Program-made: the position numbers and the translations under genes
Shown: positions 6,525-14,754 of the stretch, in pieces
Numbering within the stretch: the first letter of the stretch is position 1
How the letters are laid out: every line of letters begins with the position of its first letter
NCBI GenBank assembly: GCA_002328035.1
Contig: DCVL01000033.1
Coordinates: forward strand, 1-64,000
DNA from: Geobacter sp. UBA2189
GTDB lineage: Bacteria > Desulfobacterota > Desulfuromonadia > Geobacterales > Pseudopelobacteraceae
Length of the DNA stretch: 64,000 bases
Direction of reading: 5' to 3'
Notes under the pieces: model-generated
What the model was told of the DNA's origin: nothing
What the model saw: the letters and a program-made list of their open reading frames with translations, nothing else
Database searches by the model: none

Positions 6525-8521
6525 TAAAGCGCCTCTATCATCGCTACTATCTGCTCATCTGTGTAACCATCAAGCTCAACCGATTTGGATGGACAGGTCG
6601 CTTGGCAGGTTCCACAACCGGCACATACACCCGGATTGACATATGCTACCATCTTGATAAGGTTACCCTGGCGATCGCGAATCTCTTTCTCTTCAACGGC
6701 TCCGTAAGCGCATACCTTCCTGCAGGCAAAGCAGCCTACACAGTTGTTCTCTTTTACCCTTGCAACGATAGGTTCGCGTTCAAGCTTGTCCTTGGAAAAA
6801 AGTGTCATAACCTTGGCAGCGGCAGCAGAGGCCTGGGAGACGGTATCAGGTATATCCTTTGGGCCTTGACAGGCTCCGGCAAGGTAGATACCGGCTGTAG
6901 CACACTCTACCGGTTTAAGTTTGGCGTGAGCCTCTGAGTAGAAATGATACTTGTCGTAAGAAATTCCAAGCTTTTGTGCCAGTGCGTCAGCTCCTTTACG
7001 GGGCTGTACTGCTGTTGCCAGGACTACCAGATCTGCTTCTATCTCTACCTGAACACCGACAGAGATATCACTTCCCATGACAACTATCTTGTCACCCTTC
7101 TGGTACAGACGGGAGACCATGCCGCGTATGTAGACAGCCTCTTCTTCTTCTATCGCTCGACGCCAGAATTCGTCATAGCTCTTGCCAGGTACACGGGCAT
7201 CCATGAAGAATACGTAGGCCTGACCGTCATGAACCTTGTGGTGATAGAGCATTGTATGCTTGGCTGTGTACATGCAGCAGATCTTGGAGCAGTAGGAGAT
7301 CCCTTTTTCCCTCGACCTGCTGCCAACACACTGGATAAAGACTACCTGTTTGGGTTCTTTGCCATCAGATGGCCTCAGAATCTTGCCGCCAGTCGGGCCG
7401 GAGGCCGAGGCAAGGCGCTCAAAGGTCAGTCCGTCTATCACATCAGGGATCTTGCCGTGACCAAATTCTCCATATCCCTTGATGGGTGAGCCTTTAGGTT
7501 TCTCGGTAATGTCGTACAGCTCAAATCCGGTTGCAACAACGATGGCGCCAACCGGTTCGACAATCAGGGTGTCCTGCTGGTTGAAGTCGATGGCGCCTGG
7601 ACCACAGACTTTCTGGCAGACACCGCACTTGCCTGTTTTAAACATGGTGCAGTTTTCACGGTCAATGACTGGTACGTTGGGGACAGCCTGTGGAAATGGT
7701 ACGTAGATGGCGGTACGAGTGCCAAGGTTTCTGTCAAATATGTTGGGTATCTTTTTCTGGGGGCATTTTGTCATGCATATACCGCAACCGGTGCATTTGT
7801 TCTCGTCAACTGACCTGGCTTTCTTCCTTATGGTTACCTGGAAGTTGCCTATGTAGCCGTCTACCTGTTCAATCTCGCTGTAGGTGTGCATGATGATGTT
7901 GGGATGATTTGCAAGATCTACCATCTTTGGTGTCATAATGCACTGGGAGCAGTCGAGGGTGGGAAAGGTTTCGGAGAGTTGGGCCATATGGCCGCCTATG
8001 GAGGGCTCACGCTCTACCAGTACTACCTGGTGTCCGGCATCGGCAATGTCCAGGGCTGCCTGGATTCCAGCAATACCACCACCTATGACTAGTGCCCGCT
8101 TGGTGACCGGCACGGTTATTGTGGGAAGTACCCTGTTTTTCTTTACACGCTCAACCAGCATTCCGACAATCTCAATTGCCTTTTGGGTCGCCTCTTCACG
8201 GTCTTCATGCACCCAGGAACAGTGCTCACGGATGTTGGCCATTTCGCAGAGGAAGGGGTTCAGGCCAACCTGTTCTACGGCCTTGCGGAAGGTGCGCTCA
8301 TGCATACGGGGAGAGCAGGCGGCAACTACAACATGGGTAAGACGATGTTCTGATACGGCCTTTTTGATTAGGCTCTGACCAGGGTCAGAACACATGTATT
8401 TGTAGTCTGTTGCAAAGGCTACGCCCGGGAATTGAGAGGCTGTTGATGCCACCAGTTCTACATCAACCGTGCGGGAGATGTTCTCGCCGCAATGACAGAT
8501 AAAAACTCCAATACGGGACAT
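6524..8521 (-). CDS. hdrA: HdrA, flavin-bifurcating subunit of heterodisulfide reductase-like complex
   Basis: A 665-residue HdrA. It has the N-terminal cysteine region (FICHCGENI), the FAD-binding GGGIAG at 147-152 followed by VEREPSIGGHMA and the conserved LDCSQCIMTPKM, an inserted ferredoxin region (C243/246/249/253 and C291/299/302/306), and two C-terminal 4Fe-4S motifs (CVGCFACRKVC, CAGCGTCQATC). HdrA holds the bifurcating FAD that splits an electron pair between ferredoxin and a disulfide. All positions are cysteine codons, with no sign of selenocysteine. It lies between a receiver gene and flxD. Confidence 0.92.
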   Translation of the reverse strand: MSRIGVFICHCGENISRTVDVELVASTASQFPGVAFATDYKYMCSDPGQSLIKKAVSEHRLTHVVVAACSPRMHERTFRKAVEQVGLNPFLCEMANIREHCSWVHEDREEATQKAIEIVGMLVERVKKNRVLPTITVPVTKRALVIGGGIAGIQAALDIADAGHQVVLVEREPSIGGHMAQLSETFPTLDCSQCIMTPKMVDLANHPNIIMHTYSEIEQVDGYIGNFQVTIRKKARSVDENKCTGCGICMTKCPQKKIPNIFDRNLGTRTAIYVPFPQAVPNVPVIDRENCTMFKTGKCGVCQKVCGPGAIDFNQQDTLIVEPVGAIVVATGFELYDITEKPKGSPIKGYGEFGHGKIPDVIDGLTFERLASASGPTGGKILRPSDGKEPKQVVFIQCVGSRSREKGISYCSKICCMYTAKHTMLYHHKVHDGQAYVFFMDARVPGKSYDEFWRRAIEEEEAVYIRGMVSRLYQKGDKIVVMGSDISVGVQVEIEADLVVLATAVQPRKGADALAQKLGISYDKYHFYSEAHAKLKPVECATAGIYLAGACQGPKDIPDTVSQASAAAAKVMTLFSKDKLEREPIVARVKENNCVGCFACRKVCAYGAVEEKEIRDRQGNLIKMVAYVNPGVCAGCGTCQATCPSKSVELDGYTDEQIVAMIEAL

Positions 8522-8935
8522 CTAGGGACTCTCCGCAGGTATAAGTTCGAGTTTACGTAACGTCTTTACCAGCTTATCCGGCTGCACAGGCTTAACCAGA
8601 TGGGCTGAGGACTGAGCGGCCATATACGCCTGAATTACATCCTGTGGCGTACTGAGAGAGGAAAGAACCACAATGGAAACTCCCTTATCAATGGTTATCC
8701 CCTGTTTCTCTTCATGTAGCCTGATAGCCTTGGCCGCTTCGAGACCATCCATCTCAGGCATTATTATATCAAGCAGGATCAGCTGATAAGGTTGCTCTGA
8801 TTCCAGAGCAGAGAGAAACATCTCAAATCCTTCACGTCCATCGGCAGCCAGATCACAGCTGGCATATCGTTCCATTTGTAAAGCCAGCATTTCGCGGCTT
8901 AATTCATCATCTTCCATAATCAGACAGCGGATCAT
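8522..8935 (-). CDS. Stand-alone receiver (CheY-like) response regulator inside the hdr operon
   Basis: A 137-residue protein made only of a receiver domain: acidic pair D9-D10, phosphoacceptor D56 in LILLDIIMP, the switch serine in VVLSSL and the conserved lysine in HLVKPV. There is no DNA-binding or enzymatic output domain. It sits between hdrB (10 bases upstream) and hdrA (stop and start nearly touching), so it is co-transcribed with the complex. No kinase gene is next to it. A direct regulatory contact with Hdr is conceivable but only inferred from position. Confidence 0.88.
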   Translation of the reverse strand: MIRCLIMEDDELSREMLALQMERYASCDLAADGREGFEMFLSALESEQPYQLILLDIIMPEMDGLEAAKAIRLHEEKQGITIDKGVSIVVLSSLSTPQDVIQAYMAAQSSAHLVKPVQPDKLVKTLRKLELIPAESP

Positions 8936-8945
8936 GTATTCACCA

Positions 8946-9830
8946 TTAGATAAGTTTTTTTTGTTTCAGCAACTTCTGTGGACTAACGATCAGGGCATCC
9001 AGGCCAAGCTTCTCAAAGGATATACCAAGGGCAAGCCCAACCAGCTGCGTCAGATAAAATATTGGAAGCCCGTAATCAGTAGAATATATCCCCTCTATCT
9101 CTTTCTGGCGTATATCCAGATTCCCGTGGCAAAGAGGGCAGGCTACAACAATACAGTCAGCTCCGGCCGCTTTGGCAGAATCAAGCACAGCATTAGAGAG
9201 TTGCTGAACAACAGGTGGACGGGAAAGGGTAAAATTAGCTCCACAGCACTCGAGCCGGTGAGTCCAGGGAACTGTTTCAGCCCCTATAACCTTCATAATT
9301 GATTCCATTATGGTAGGAGCTTCAGGACAGTCAAGGTTAGGGACATCAGCGGGACGCGTAAGCAGACAGCCGTAGTAACAGGCGACTGTCAGGTCGGATA
9401 GAGGCTTCTTTACAAATGAGGCAAGCTTTTCCAGGCCAAAATCGCGGGCAAGTATTTCCAGTAGATGCTTCACTTTTCTATCGAGGGAAACCGGTGCATC
9501 TATCGCCTTTTCAACCAGCTTGCGCTTATCTTCACTCTTCTCCATTATGTGCTGTGCAAATTTCAATCTGGAAAAACAGGAGGCACAGGCCACAGCCATA
9601 TCTCTGTTCCCCTCCATCTGTTCGGCAAGCTCAAGATTTTTGGCCGAGAGAGAAAGAGAAAGCAGCTCATCAACATTATGAGCCGGCGTTGCACCGCAGC
9701 AGATCCAGTCAGGTATCTCCTCAAGAGCAATGCCCAGTGCAGAGCAGACCTCTCGTGTTGAAATATCATATTCAGAGGCAGATGCATGAAGAGAACAGCC
9801 AGGATAGTACGAATAACTCAATGCCGTCAC
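8946..9830 (-). CDS. hdrB: HdrB, CCG-domain disulfide-reducing subunit
   Basis: A 294-residue HdrB with two CCG domains: YYPGC with C44-C45 and CASCF in the first, CYYGC, C195-C196 and CPLC in the second. In true HdrB these cysteines bind two noncubane 4Fe-4S clusters that cleave the CoM-S-S-CoB disulfide. A bacterium of this kind does not make those coenzymes, so the natural disulfide must be something else (DsrC-like proteins have been proposed in sulfate reducers). The start overlaps the hdrC stop by four bases. Confidence 0.9.
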   Translation of the reverse strand: MTALSYSYYPGCSLHASASEYDISTREVCSALGIALEEIPDWICCGATPAHNVDELLSLSLSAKNLELAEQMEGNRDMAVACASCFSRLKFAQHIMEKSEDKRKLVEKAIDAPVSLDRKVKHLLEILARDFGLEKLASFVKKPLSDLTVACYYGCLLTRPADVPNLDCPEAPTIMESIMKVIGAETVPWTHRLECCGANFTLSRPPVVQQLSNAVLDSAKAAGADCIVVACPLCHGNLDIRQKEIEGIYSTDYGLPIFYLTQLVGLALGISFEKLGLDALIVSPQKLLKQKKLI

Positions 9831-10411
9831 AGAGCTTCCCCTTTGCGCCGCATCTCTTCAATACGACTAAATATTTTTTCTACTTCTGCAATATTTCTGT
9901 TCTTCTGATGAAACACCTTCAATTTACCTTTTGAGAGAAGCTTCGGACCAAGCATCATATCTTTCAGGAACTGACCTGACTTTACGTTAAATACCGCTGC
10001 AAGACGCATCTCATACTGTCTTCCATATGTGCGTATATTCTGAAGGAACAGCTTGTTAGCCAACTGGACATAACTCTCTTTTGAAGGGCCATCCTGATCC
10101 CATGAAAGCTTGCGTAACGCATCCATTATGGAGGCAAGATCAACCTGATTAGGACAGCGGGTGGTACAAGTCTCACAGGATACACAGTACCATATTGACC
10201 GCCCTGCCAGAATTCGCTGCCATTGACCTAGCTGTAGCAACCTTACAATCCGGTTGGGTGGATGTTCCATAAAGGTAGCCATCGGACAACCAGCAGAACA
10301 TTTCCCGCACTGAAAACAGCGGCGTACCGAAGTTCCAGAGAGCTTTTCTACCTTTCGAACCATATCAACATCCATGGTCTGTTGCGAGATAAGCATTTTT
10401 TTCTTCTTCAT
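9827..10411 (-). CDS. hdrC: HdrC, 4Fe-4S electron-transfer subunit
   Basis: A 194-residue protein with two classic cluster motifs, C32/C35/C38/C42 (CFQCGKCSAGC) and C76/C79/C82/C86 (CVSCETCTTRC), followed by a helical region. HdrC carries electrons between HdrA and the catalytic HdrB. It is the first gene of the operon; the start has a ggtgga site and a good promoter about 105 bases upstream. Confidence 0.9.
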   Translation of the reverse strand: MKKKKMLISQQTMDVDMVRKVEKLSGTSVRRCFQCGKCSAGCPMATFMEHPPNRIVRLLQLGQWQRILAGRSIWYCVSCETCTTRCPNQVDLASIMDALRKLSWDQDGPSKESYVQLANKLFLQNIRTYGRQYEMRLAAVFNVKSGQFLKDMMLGPKLLSKGKLKVFHQKNRNIAEVEKIFSRIEEMRRKGEAL

Positions 10412-10517
10412 ATATCCACCATTTTACTAAAACTAAAATCAGATGCCGTATTAGAATGAATGTTAGATTGTTATTCTTTATACAACCTAGATTCAAACTT
10501 TAGCTACGTTAAAATTT

Positions 10518-10545
10518 TTTATATGAAATGAACCCAGAAAATCAA
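10518..10545 (-). promoter_or_regulatory. Candidate sigma70 promoter of the hdr/flx operon
   Basis: Read on the minus strand, TTGATT (10545-10540) and TATAAA (10523-10518) are 16 bases apart. They predict a leader of about 100 bases before hdrC. No riboswitch fold was recognised in the leader. Confidence 0.5.
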
Positions 10546-10564
10546 GTTATTTCTCTTTGAAAAG

Positions 10565-10600
10565 CAAAAAACCTGTAGGTAGCCCCACAGGTTTTTTGCT
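10565..10600. terminator. Terminator of the octaheme cytochrome gene
   Basis: gcaaaaaacctgt (10565-10577) pairs with acaggttttttgc (10588-10600) around a ten-base loop. The A/T flanks make it work in both directions. On the minus strand it ends the cytochrome gene that stops at 10625. Confidence 0.85.
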
Positions 10601-10624
10601 ACTTCATTCAAATATTCTTAAATA

Positions 10625-12046
10625 CTAGCGATTTGCTGGATTTTTAGGATCGCCTTTGTAGCCAAGAGCTTTCCAGTCCATACGTCCCTTTTCACTGTGG
10701 CAGTCATTACACTTGAGCGCATTGCCCTTGGGAGCAACCATATGGTTGATCGGCCAGACCATCGATGTCTCAATCCAACCAAACTTGCCACTGTAAGGTT
10801 GACCGGCTGCCTTCATTCCAACTTCTATTGCCTTGTTCCAGTCAAACTTGGTCCAGTAACCGTCAGGTCCGAAGGTATTGACGGCAGCAATGGTATTGTA
10901 ACCGGCATCGTACGGCTGTTTACCCTTCATAACCTTAAAAGGGAAGATCTTGGCATTCGGGTCTTTACGATTGCCATTGGCTGCAGACAGCTTAACCACT
11001 TTTTTAGGATCTATCTTATCGCCAAATATCACTCGGCTAACAGTTCCGTTGTACCAGTAGTAGGTCGGTACAACGTCTTTTCCCCACTTGAAATCACCTT
11101 TAATCTTTGCATACAGCTCATTACCTGCCGCATCTTTAGGAATAGGCTTGATATCCTTGCCAGCGGTAGACCAGTCCCACCATGTCTTGGTAGCCTTGTC
11201 CTTTGCAAAATTTGGTATGTGGCAGGTCTGGCAGGCAATCTTCTGGGCATGCTTGTTCAGGAACTTGTTCTTGTGAACATCCATGCTGTGGCAATCGGTA
11301 CAGCCCATGGTTTTCTTACCGCTGCCTACTGAAACTGATGCTGCCTCACCCTTAATGGAGTGATCTTTGCCACCCTGGTGACAAGCCTGGCAGGTCATCT
11401 TGGCTTTCCCGCCCATATGGATATCAATCTCAGGAGATGGGTTGGTCAGGCTGCCATCCAAATCTCCATGTTTTACACGATCGCCACCCCCACCATAAAA
11501 GTGACATGAACCACATGCTTTACGGGTTGGCTTTCCAACTGACTGGGCAACTTTAACTAAATCAACTGGTGCCCATTTCTTTCCACCAAAACTCTTGTCT
11601 TCACCAGGATATACGGGATGACCCGCGCCGGCAGGAAACTTCTTATAGGTGCCTGTAGTTTCATGACAGACCAGACAGTCTACGTTTTCAGCCTTTGTAA
11701 AATCGAACTTATCATCCTTCCAGCCGTAGCCCGTATGACAGCTGGTACAGCGTGGCCAGTTGGAGGGAACCGCAACACAGAAATTGTTAATGGCGGTCTT
11801 TTTACCAAACTGCATTGTTTTGCCATTAACTACCTGCTTTTTCTCCCAAGTCCAGTGCACTGAATTCATATAAGCCTTGGTCTCGGCTTCGTGACACTCC
11901 ATGCACTTCTTGGTTACCTCAGGACCACTTTTGAAAGGGCCATTACCGACATAGTCGGCATGATTCCCTGCGCTTGCAGCTGTCGCCAGGCCGAGCCCAA
12001 GCAACAATGCCGAACTTACAAAGACACTATGTAGCTTCATTCGCAT
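10625..12046 (-). CDS. Octaheme c-type cytochrome, tetrathionate-reductase (OTR) family
   Basis: A 473-residue periplasmic protein with a signal peptide ending near ASAGN. Eight CXXCH motifs are visible: CMECH, CTSCH, CLVCH, CGSCH, CQACH, CTDCH, CQTCH and CNDCH, with additional histidines as distal ligands. The order, the length and the NGPFKSGPEVTKKC...HWTWEK opening fit the octaheme tetrathionate reductase family, first studied in Shewanella, which reduces tetrathionate, nitrite and hydroxylamine in vitro. Its role here could be respiratory reduction or electron transfer. It has its own promoter and terminator. The activity cannot be decided from sequence. Confidence 0.85.
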   Translation of the reverse strand: MRMKLHSVFVSSALLLGLGLATAASAGNHADYVGNGPFKSGPEVTKKCMECHEAETKAYMNSVHWTWEKKQVVNGKTMQFGKKTAINNFCVAVPSNWPRCTSCHTGYGWKDDKFDFTKAENVDCLVCHETTGTYKKFPAGAGHPVYPGEDKSFGGKKWAPVDLVKVAQSVGKPTRKACGSCHFYGGGGDRVKHGDLDGSLTNPSPEIDIHMGGKAKMTCQACHQGGKDHSIKGEAASVSVGSGKKTMGCTDCHSMDVHKNKFLNKHAQKIACQTCHIPNFAKDKATKTWWDWSTAGKDIKPIPKDAAGNELYAKIKGDFKWGKDVVPTYYWYNGTVSRVIFGDKIDPKKVVKLSAANGNRKDPNAKIFPFKVMKGKQPYDAGYNTIAAVNTFGPDGYWTKFDWNKAIEVGMKAAGQPYSGKFGWIETSMVWPINHMVAPKGNALKCNDCHSEKGRMDWKALGYKGDPKNPANR

Positions 12047-12143
12047 TCTTCCTCCTTTTGTTATTACCTCAAACTGAGGCTATAAATATATGAATATCCA
12101 TATAAATAGTTGATTGCATTAATAAATTTTCATCTCACGACTT

Positions 12144-12171
12144 CTTATACCGTCTTTTTTTTACAAGTCAA
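12144..12171 (-). promoter_or_regulatory. Sigma70 promoter of the octaheme cytochrome gene
   Basis: On the minus strand TTGACT (12171-12166) and TATAAG (12149-12144) are 16 bases apart. The leader of about 95 bases contains a near-palindrome (TATATGGATATTCATATA, about 12088-12105) and a small cctca/tgagg hairpin at 12067-12079 just upstream of an AAAGGAGG ribosome-binding site. No c-di-GMP (GEMM) riboswitch was recognised. Confidence 0.55.
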
Positions 12172-12452
12172 GAAAAAGAGTGTGCGTTTTTTGCACCAGT
12201 TAGAAGGATTCATTTTTTTGATCTTGCAGAACAGAGTTTATATTGGCCAAAACAGAACTACAGCGGGTAGAACATCTTATAATTATTAATTATTATTCTG
12301 AAGACTTTTGGATTTCATAAAGAGCCTGAAACTATTGTTGGCTACAGTTTAATCGACAGTTGTTCAGGTATTAAAAGCTGTTGACATGTCCGGCACTATT
12401 CAGTTAGGACTCGCTCAACCGCCTATTAAAACTAAATTTAAGGAGTTTTTTA
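12172..12452. other. Intergenic region upstream of purE
   Basis: The rest of the 400-base divergent gap between the cytochrome and purE is AT-rich. It contains ttgaca at 12381-12386, but the spacing to ttagga (12404) gives a weak -10. No PurR box, purine riboswitch or small RNA was recognised. The ribosome-binding site taaggag precedes purE. Confidence 0.4.
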
Positions 12453-12956
12453 ATGAACAAACCACTGGTTGGGATCTTGATGGGAAGTGACAGCGACCTT
12501 CCGGTGATGGAGAAGGCCGCTGAACTGCTTACTCTATTTGGCGTACCATTCGAAATGGATATCTGTTCTGCACACCGGCTACCGGAAAAGACGGCAAAAT
12601 ATGCCCAGACAGCCAGGGAGCGCGGCATCGAGGTACTCATCTGTGCAGCAGGGATGGCCGCTCATCTGGCAGGTGTGGTTGCCTCTCACACAACCCTGCC
12701 GGTAATAGGAGTGCCAGTAAGATCAGGTGCGTTAAAGGGTCTGGATGCCCTTTACGCAACCGTGCAGATGCCGCCCGGCATCCCGGTGGCAACGGTTTCT
12801 ATAGATGGCTCAAAAAATTCTGCCTATCTGGCACTCTCCATCCTTTCAATAAAGCATCCTGAACTTGCTGAAAGATTGGAACAGTTCAGAAAATCGACCC
12901 GCGATGAACTTGAGGCAAAATCCTTGGCGCTCCAAGAACGTTTACACAAGAACTGA
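12453..12956 (+). CDS. purE: N5-carboxyaminoimidazole ribonucleotide mutase
   Basis: A 167-residue PurE class I protein: the GSDSD phosphate-binding loop near residues 11-15, SAHRLPEK with its catalytic histidine, ICAAGMAAHLAGVVA, the conserved PVIGVP and the MPPGIPVATV loop. It converts N5-CAIR to CAIR in purine synthesis and forms octamers in the cytoplasm. purK is not adjacent, which is common. It is followed 11 bases later by a carbonic anhydrase, which may supply bicarbonate used by PurK, although that link is an inference. Confidence 0.95.
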   Translation: MNKPLVGILMGSDSDLPVMEKAAELLTLFGVPFEMDICSAHRLPEKTAKYAQTARERGIEVLICAAGMAAHLAGVVASHTTLPVIGVPVRSGALKGLDALYATVQMPPGIPVATVSIDGSKNSAYLALSILSIKHPELAERLEQFRKSTRDELEAKSLALQERLHKN

Positions 12957-12967
12957 GTGAGGTAAAA

Positions 12968-13600
12968 ATGGAAGAGATTCAAAGATTCATTCATGGCTTT
13001 AGAAACTTTCAGGAAGCGTATTTCACTGAAGATCACGAGTTGTACAAGAGCCTTAAAGATGGACAACGCCCAAAAGTACTTTTGATAGGCTGTAGCGATT
13101 CAAGGGTTGATCCTTCAATGATGGTTCGATCCGAGCCTGGCGATCTTTTTATCATTCGTAACGTAGCAAACCTGGTTCCACCTTGCGAACACGATCATTC
13201 CTATCACGGCGTTAGTGCCGCTCTGGAATATGCGGTCTGCCACCTGGAGGTTGAGCATATAATTGTTTTGGGACACTCAAGATGCGGAGGCATACGTTCA
13301 TTAATGGAGGGGGTTTCAGCACTGAAGAGCAACGAATATATCTCAAAGTGGGTCAATATTGCAGACCGGGCAAAACAGCAGGTTCTGAAAACATTTAAGG
13401 ATGCCTCTCCAGAGCGTCAGTCAAAGGCGTGTGAGCATGCTTCAATCCTTGTATCTCTAGAAAACCTGCTTACATTCTCCTGGGTTAGAGAGAGGGTCGA
13501 TTCTTCAATTTTGCATTTGCATGGCTGGTATTTTGACATTGAATCAGGCAACCTGTACAGCTACCATCCTCAAAGTGGAGAGTTTGAATTGCTGGTTTGA
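12968..13600 (+). CDS. Beta-class carbonic anhydrase
   Basis: A 210-residue beta-carbonic anhydrase. The zinc ligands and catalytic dyad are all present: C42-X-D44-X-R46 (GCSDSR), H103 and C106 (GHSRCGG), plus NVANLVPP and GVSAALEYAV. It interconverts CO2 and bicarbonate in the cytoplasm. It is probably co-transcribed with purE, 11 bases upstream. Confidence 0.95.
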   Translation: MEEIQRFIHGFRNFQEAYFTEDHELYKSLKDGQRPKVLLIGCSDSRVDPSMMVRSEPGDLFIIRNVANLVPPCEHDHSYHGVSAALEYAVCHLEVEHIIVLGHSRCGGIRSLMEGVSALKSNEYISKWVNIADRAKQQVLKTFKDASPERQSKACEHASILVSLENLLTFSWVRERVDSSILHLHGWYFDIESGNLYSYHPQSGEFELLV

Positions 13601-13616
13601 AAATCTATGGTAAAAT
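13589..13616 (+). promoter_or_regulatory. Candidate promoter for the exported-protein block
   Basis: ttgctg at 13589-13594 and taaaat at 13611-13616 are 16 bases apart, and overlap the end of the carbonic anhydrase gene. They would drive the gene at 13649, which has a strong aaaggaggt site. Confidence 0.35.
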
Positions 13617-13648
13617 CATTGTCGGAACCTATCAAAAGGAGGTATGCA

Positions 13649-14029
13649 ATGAAACCCAACATCATCGTAGCATCCTTTTTATTTCTGCTTGCCGCATCTG
13701 TTTCAAACGCAGATGTACTAAAGGATGCATCCGACAAACTGCCGTCTTTAACAGAACGGCTTACAAAACTGAGTTCCGGCAAGGTTGCCGGATATGCGAA
13801 GAATGAACTTAACGCAGCACAAACTACCATGGGGGCTATCAAGGCCGCCATTTCCGCAAAAAACGGAGTACTTGCACTTCAGAAGACAGAGATTGCCGAA
13901 CTTCAGATGACAATTGCAGAAGCGAAGGCTGCAGAGTTGGAAAGTTCTGAACAATTGGTATTACGTCGAGCCGAACTTAATAAACTTGATGCCCAGTTTG
14001 ATCAGCTCTTGCAGGCAGGGGGTAAATGA
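13649..14029 (+). CDS. Small exported coiled-coil protein, unknown function
   Basis: A 126-residue protein. The start at 13649 is chosen because of aaaggaggt just upstream and the signal peptide that follows it (IIVASFLFLLAASVSNA); the reading frame is open further upstream but without a site. The mature part is alanine-, lysine- and glutamate-rich with heptad spacing and is probably a helical hairpin or coiled coil in the periplasm. No family recognised. It overlaps nothing and is followed directly by a second exported coiled-coil protein. Confidence 0.7.
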   Translation: MKPNIIVASFLFLLAASVSNADVLKDASDKLPSLTERLTKLSSGKVAGYAKNELNAAQTTMGAIKAAISAKNGVLALQKTEIAELQMTIAEAKAAELESSEQLVLRRAELNKLDAQFDQLLQAGGK

Positions 14030-14030
14030 C

Positions 14031-14690
14031 ATGTTATCATACAGGGTACATCTTATAGCCATTGCAATTCTTATAGCCTTTTCATCCATTTCCTTCGCAG
14101 ACGACAAGCCGGATCTATCAGAACAGATTACAAAGACCAAGCTGGCTGTTGAAGATCTTGCAACAAAGGTGGGGAACTATCCGAAAGCGCTTTCAGAGAT
14201 AGAAAAGGCCAGAGCTTTGATTAAAAAGACCGATCAGGCTTACGAAAATGGAAAACAGTGGCTTGGCTTGAGAGGCCTTAAACCTGAAGCAGAGCAAGAG
14301 ATACAACACTATCTTCAGATGATAGATATGTTATCAGGGATGGCAAATACCCGCATGTCTGAGGGTAAAAACCTTGATGAAGCTGTAGTAATTGACAAGC
14401 AGATCCTACTGGTAAAGACAAGGGTCAAACTGCTTAAAGAGCGTAAACTTGAGACCGAAAAATTACAACTGGCTCTTCAGAAGTGTGAATCAGCAGCAAA
14501 GGAACTTACAACAATTAACTCTGAACAGACCAAGCTAACCGGCCAGATTGATCAACTTTCCGCAGACAGAAAAAAACTTGAGGATCAGCTTCAAGCACTT
14601 AAATCAGAAAATACCGCTTTGGCTTCCCAGCTTGAACAGATGAAAAAAGCCACCTCTACATCACCTCCATCGGCAACACCGGCAAAATAA
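14031..14690 (+). CDS. Exported coiled-coil protein, unknown function
   Basis: A 219-residue protein. The ATG at 14031 begins one base after the previous stop and is followed by a clear signal peptide (HLIAIAILIAFSSISFA). The longer open frame upstream lies inside the preceding gene and is unlikely. Residues 120-210 form a strong coiled coil (LETEKLQLALQKCESAAK... LEDQLQALKSENTALASQLEQM). The tail is Thr/Ser/Pro/Ala-rich. No enzymatic motif seen; a structural envelope role is possible. Confidence 0.7.
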   Translation: MLSYRVHLIAIAILIAFSSISFADDKPDLSEQITKTKLAVEDLATKVGNYPKALSEIEKARALIKKTDQAYENGKQWLGLRGLKPEAEQEIQHYLQMIDMLSGMANTRMSEGKNLDEAVVIDKQILLVKTRVKLLKERKLETEKLQLALQKCESAAKELTTINSEQTKLTGQIDQLSADRKKLEDQLQALKSENTALASQLEQMKKATSTSPPSATPAK

Positions 14691-14754
14691 TGTCAACCAC
14701 AGCAAGGCATGCTTTTCAACCATGGTTATTAGACCAGACTAAGGAGGTAGTAAA

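Noticed and set aside
8934..9302. Plus-strand open frames opposite hdrB
   Set aside because: No ribosome-binding site, motif or conserved start; hdrB on the minus strand accounts for the region.
10412..10560. c-di-GMP (GEMM) riboswitch in the hdr operon leader
   Set aside because: Geobacter-type genomes often place GEMM switches before cytochrome and envelope genes, so both this leader and the cytochrome leader at 12047-12143 were read for the conserved loops; none were found.
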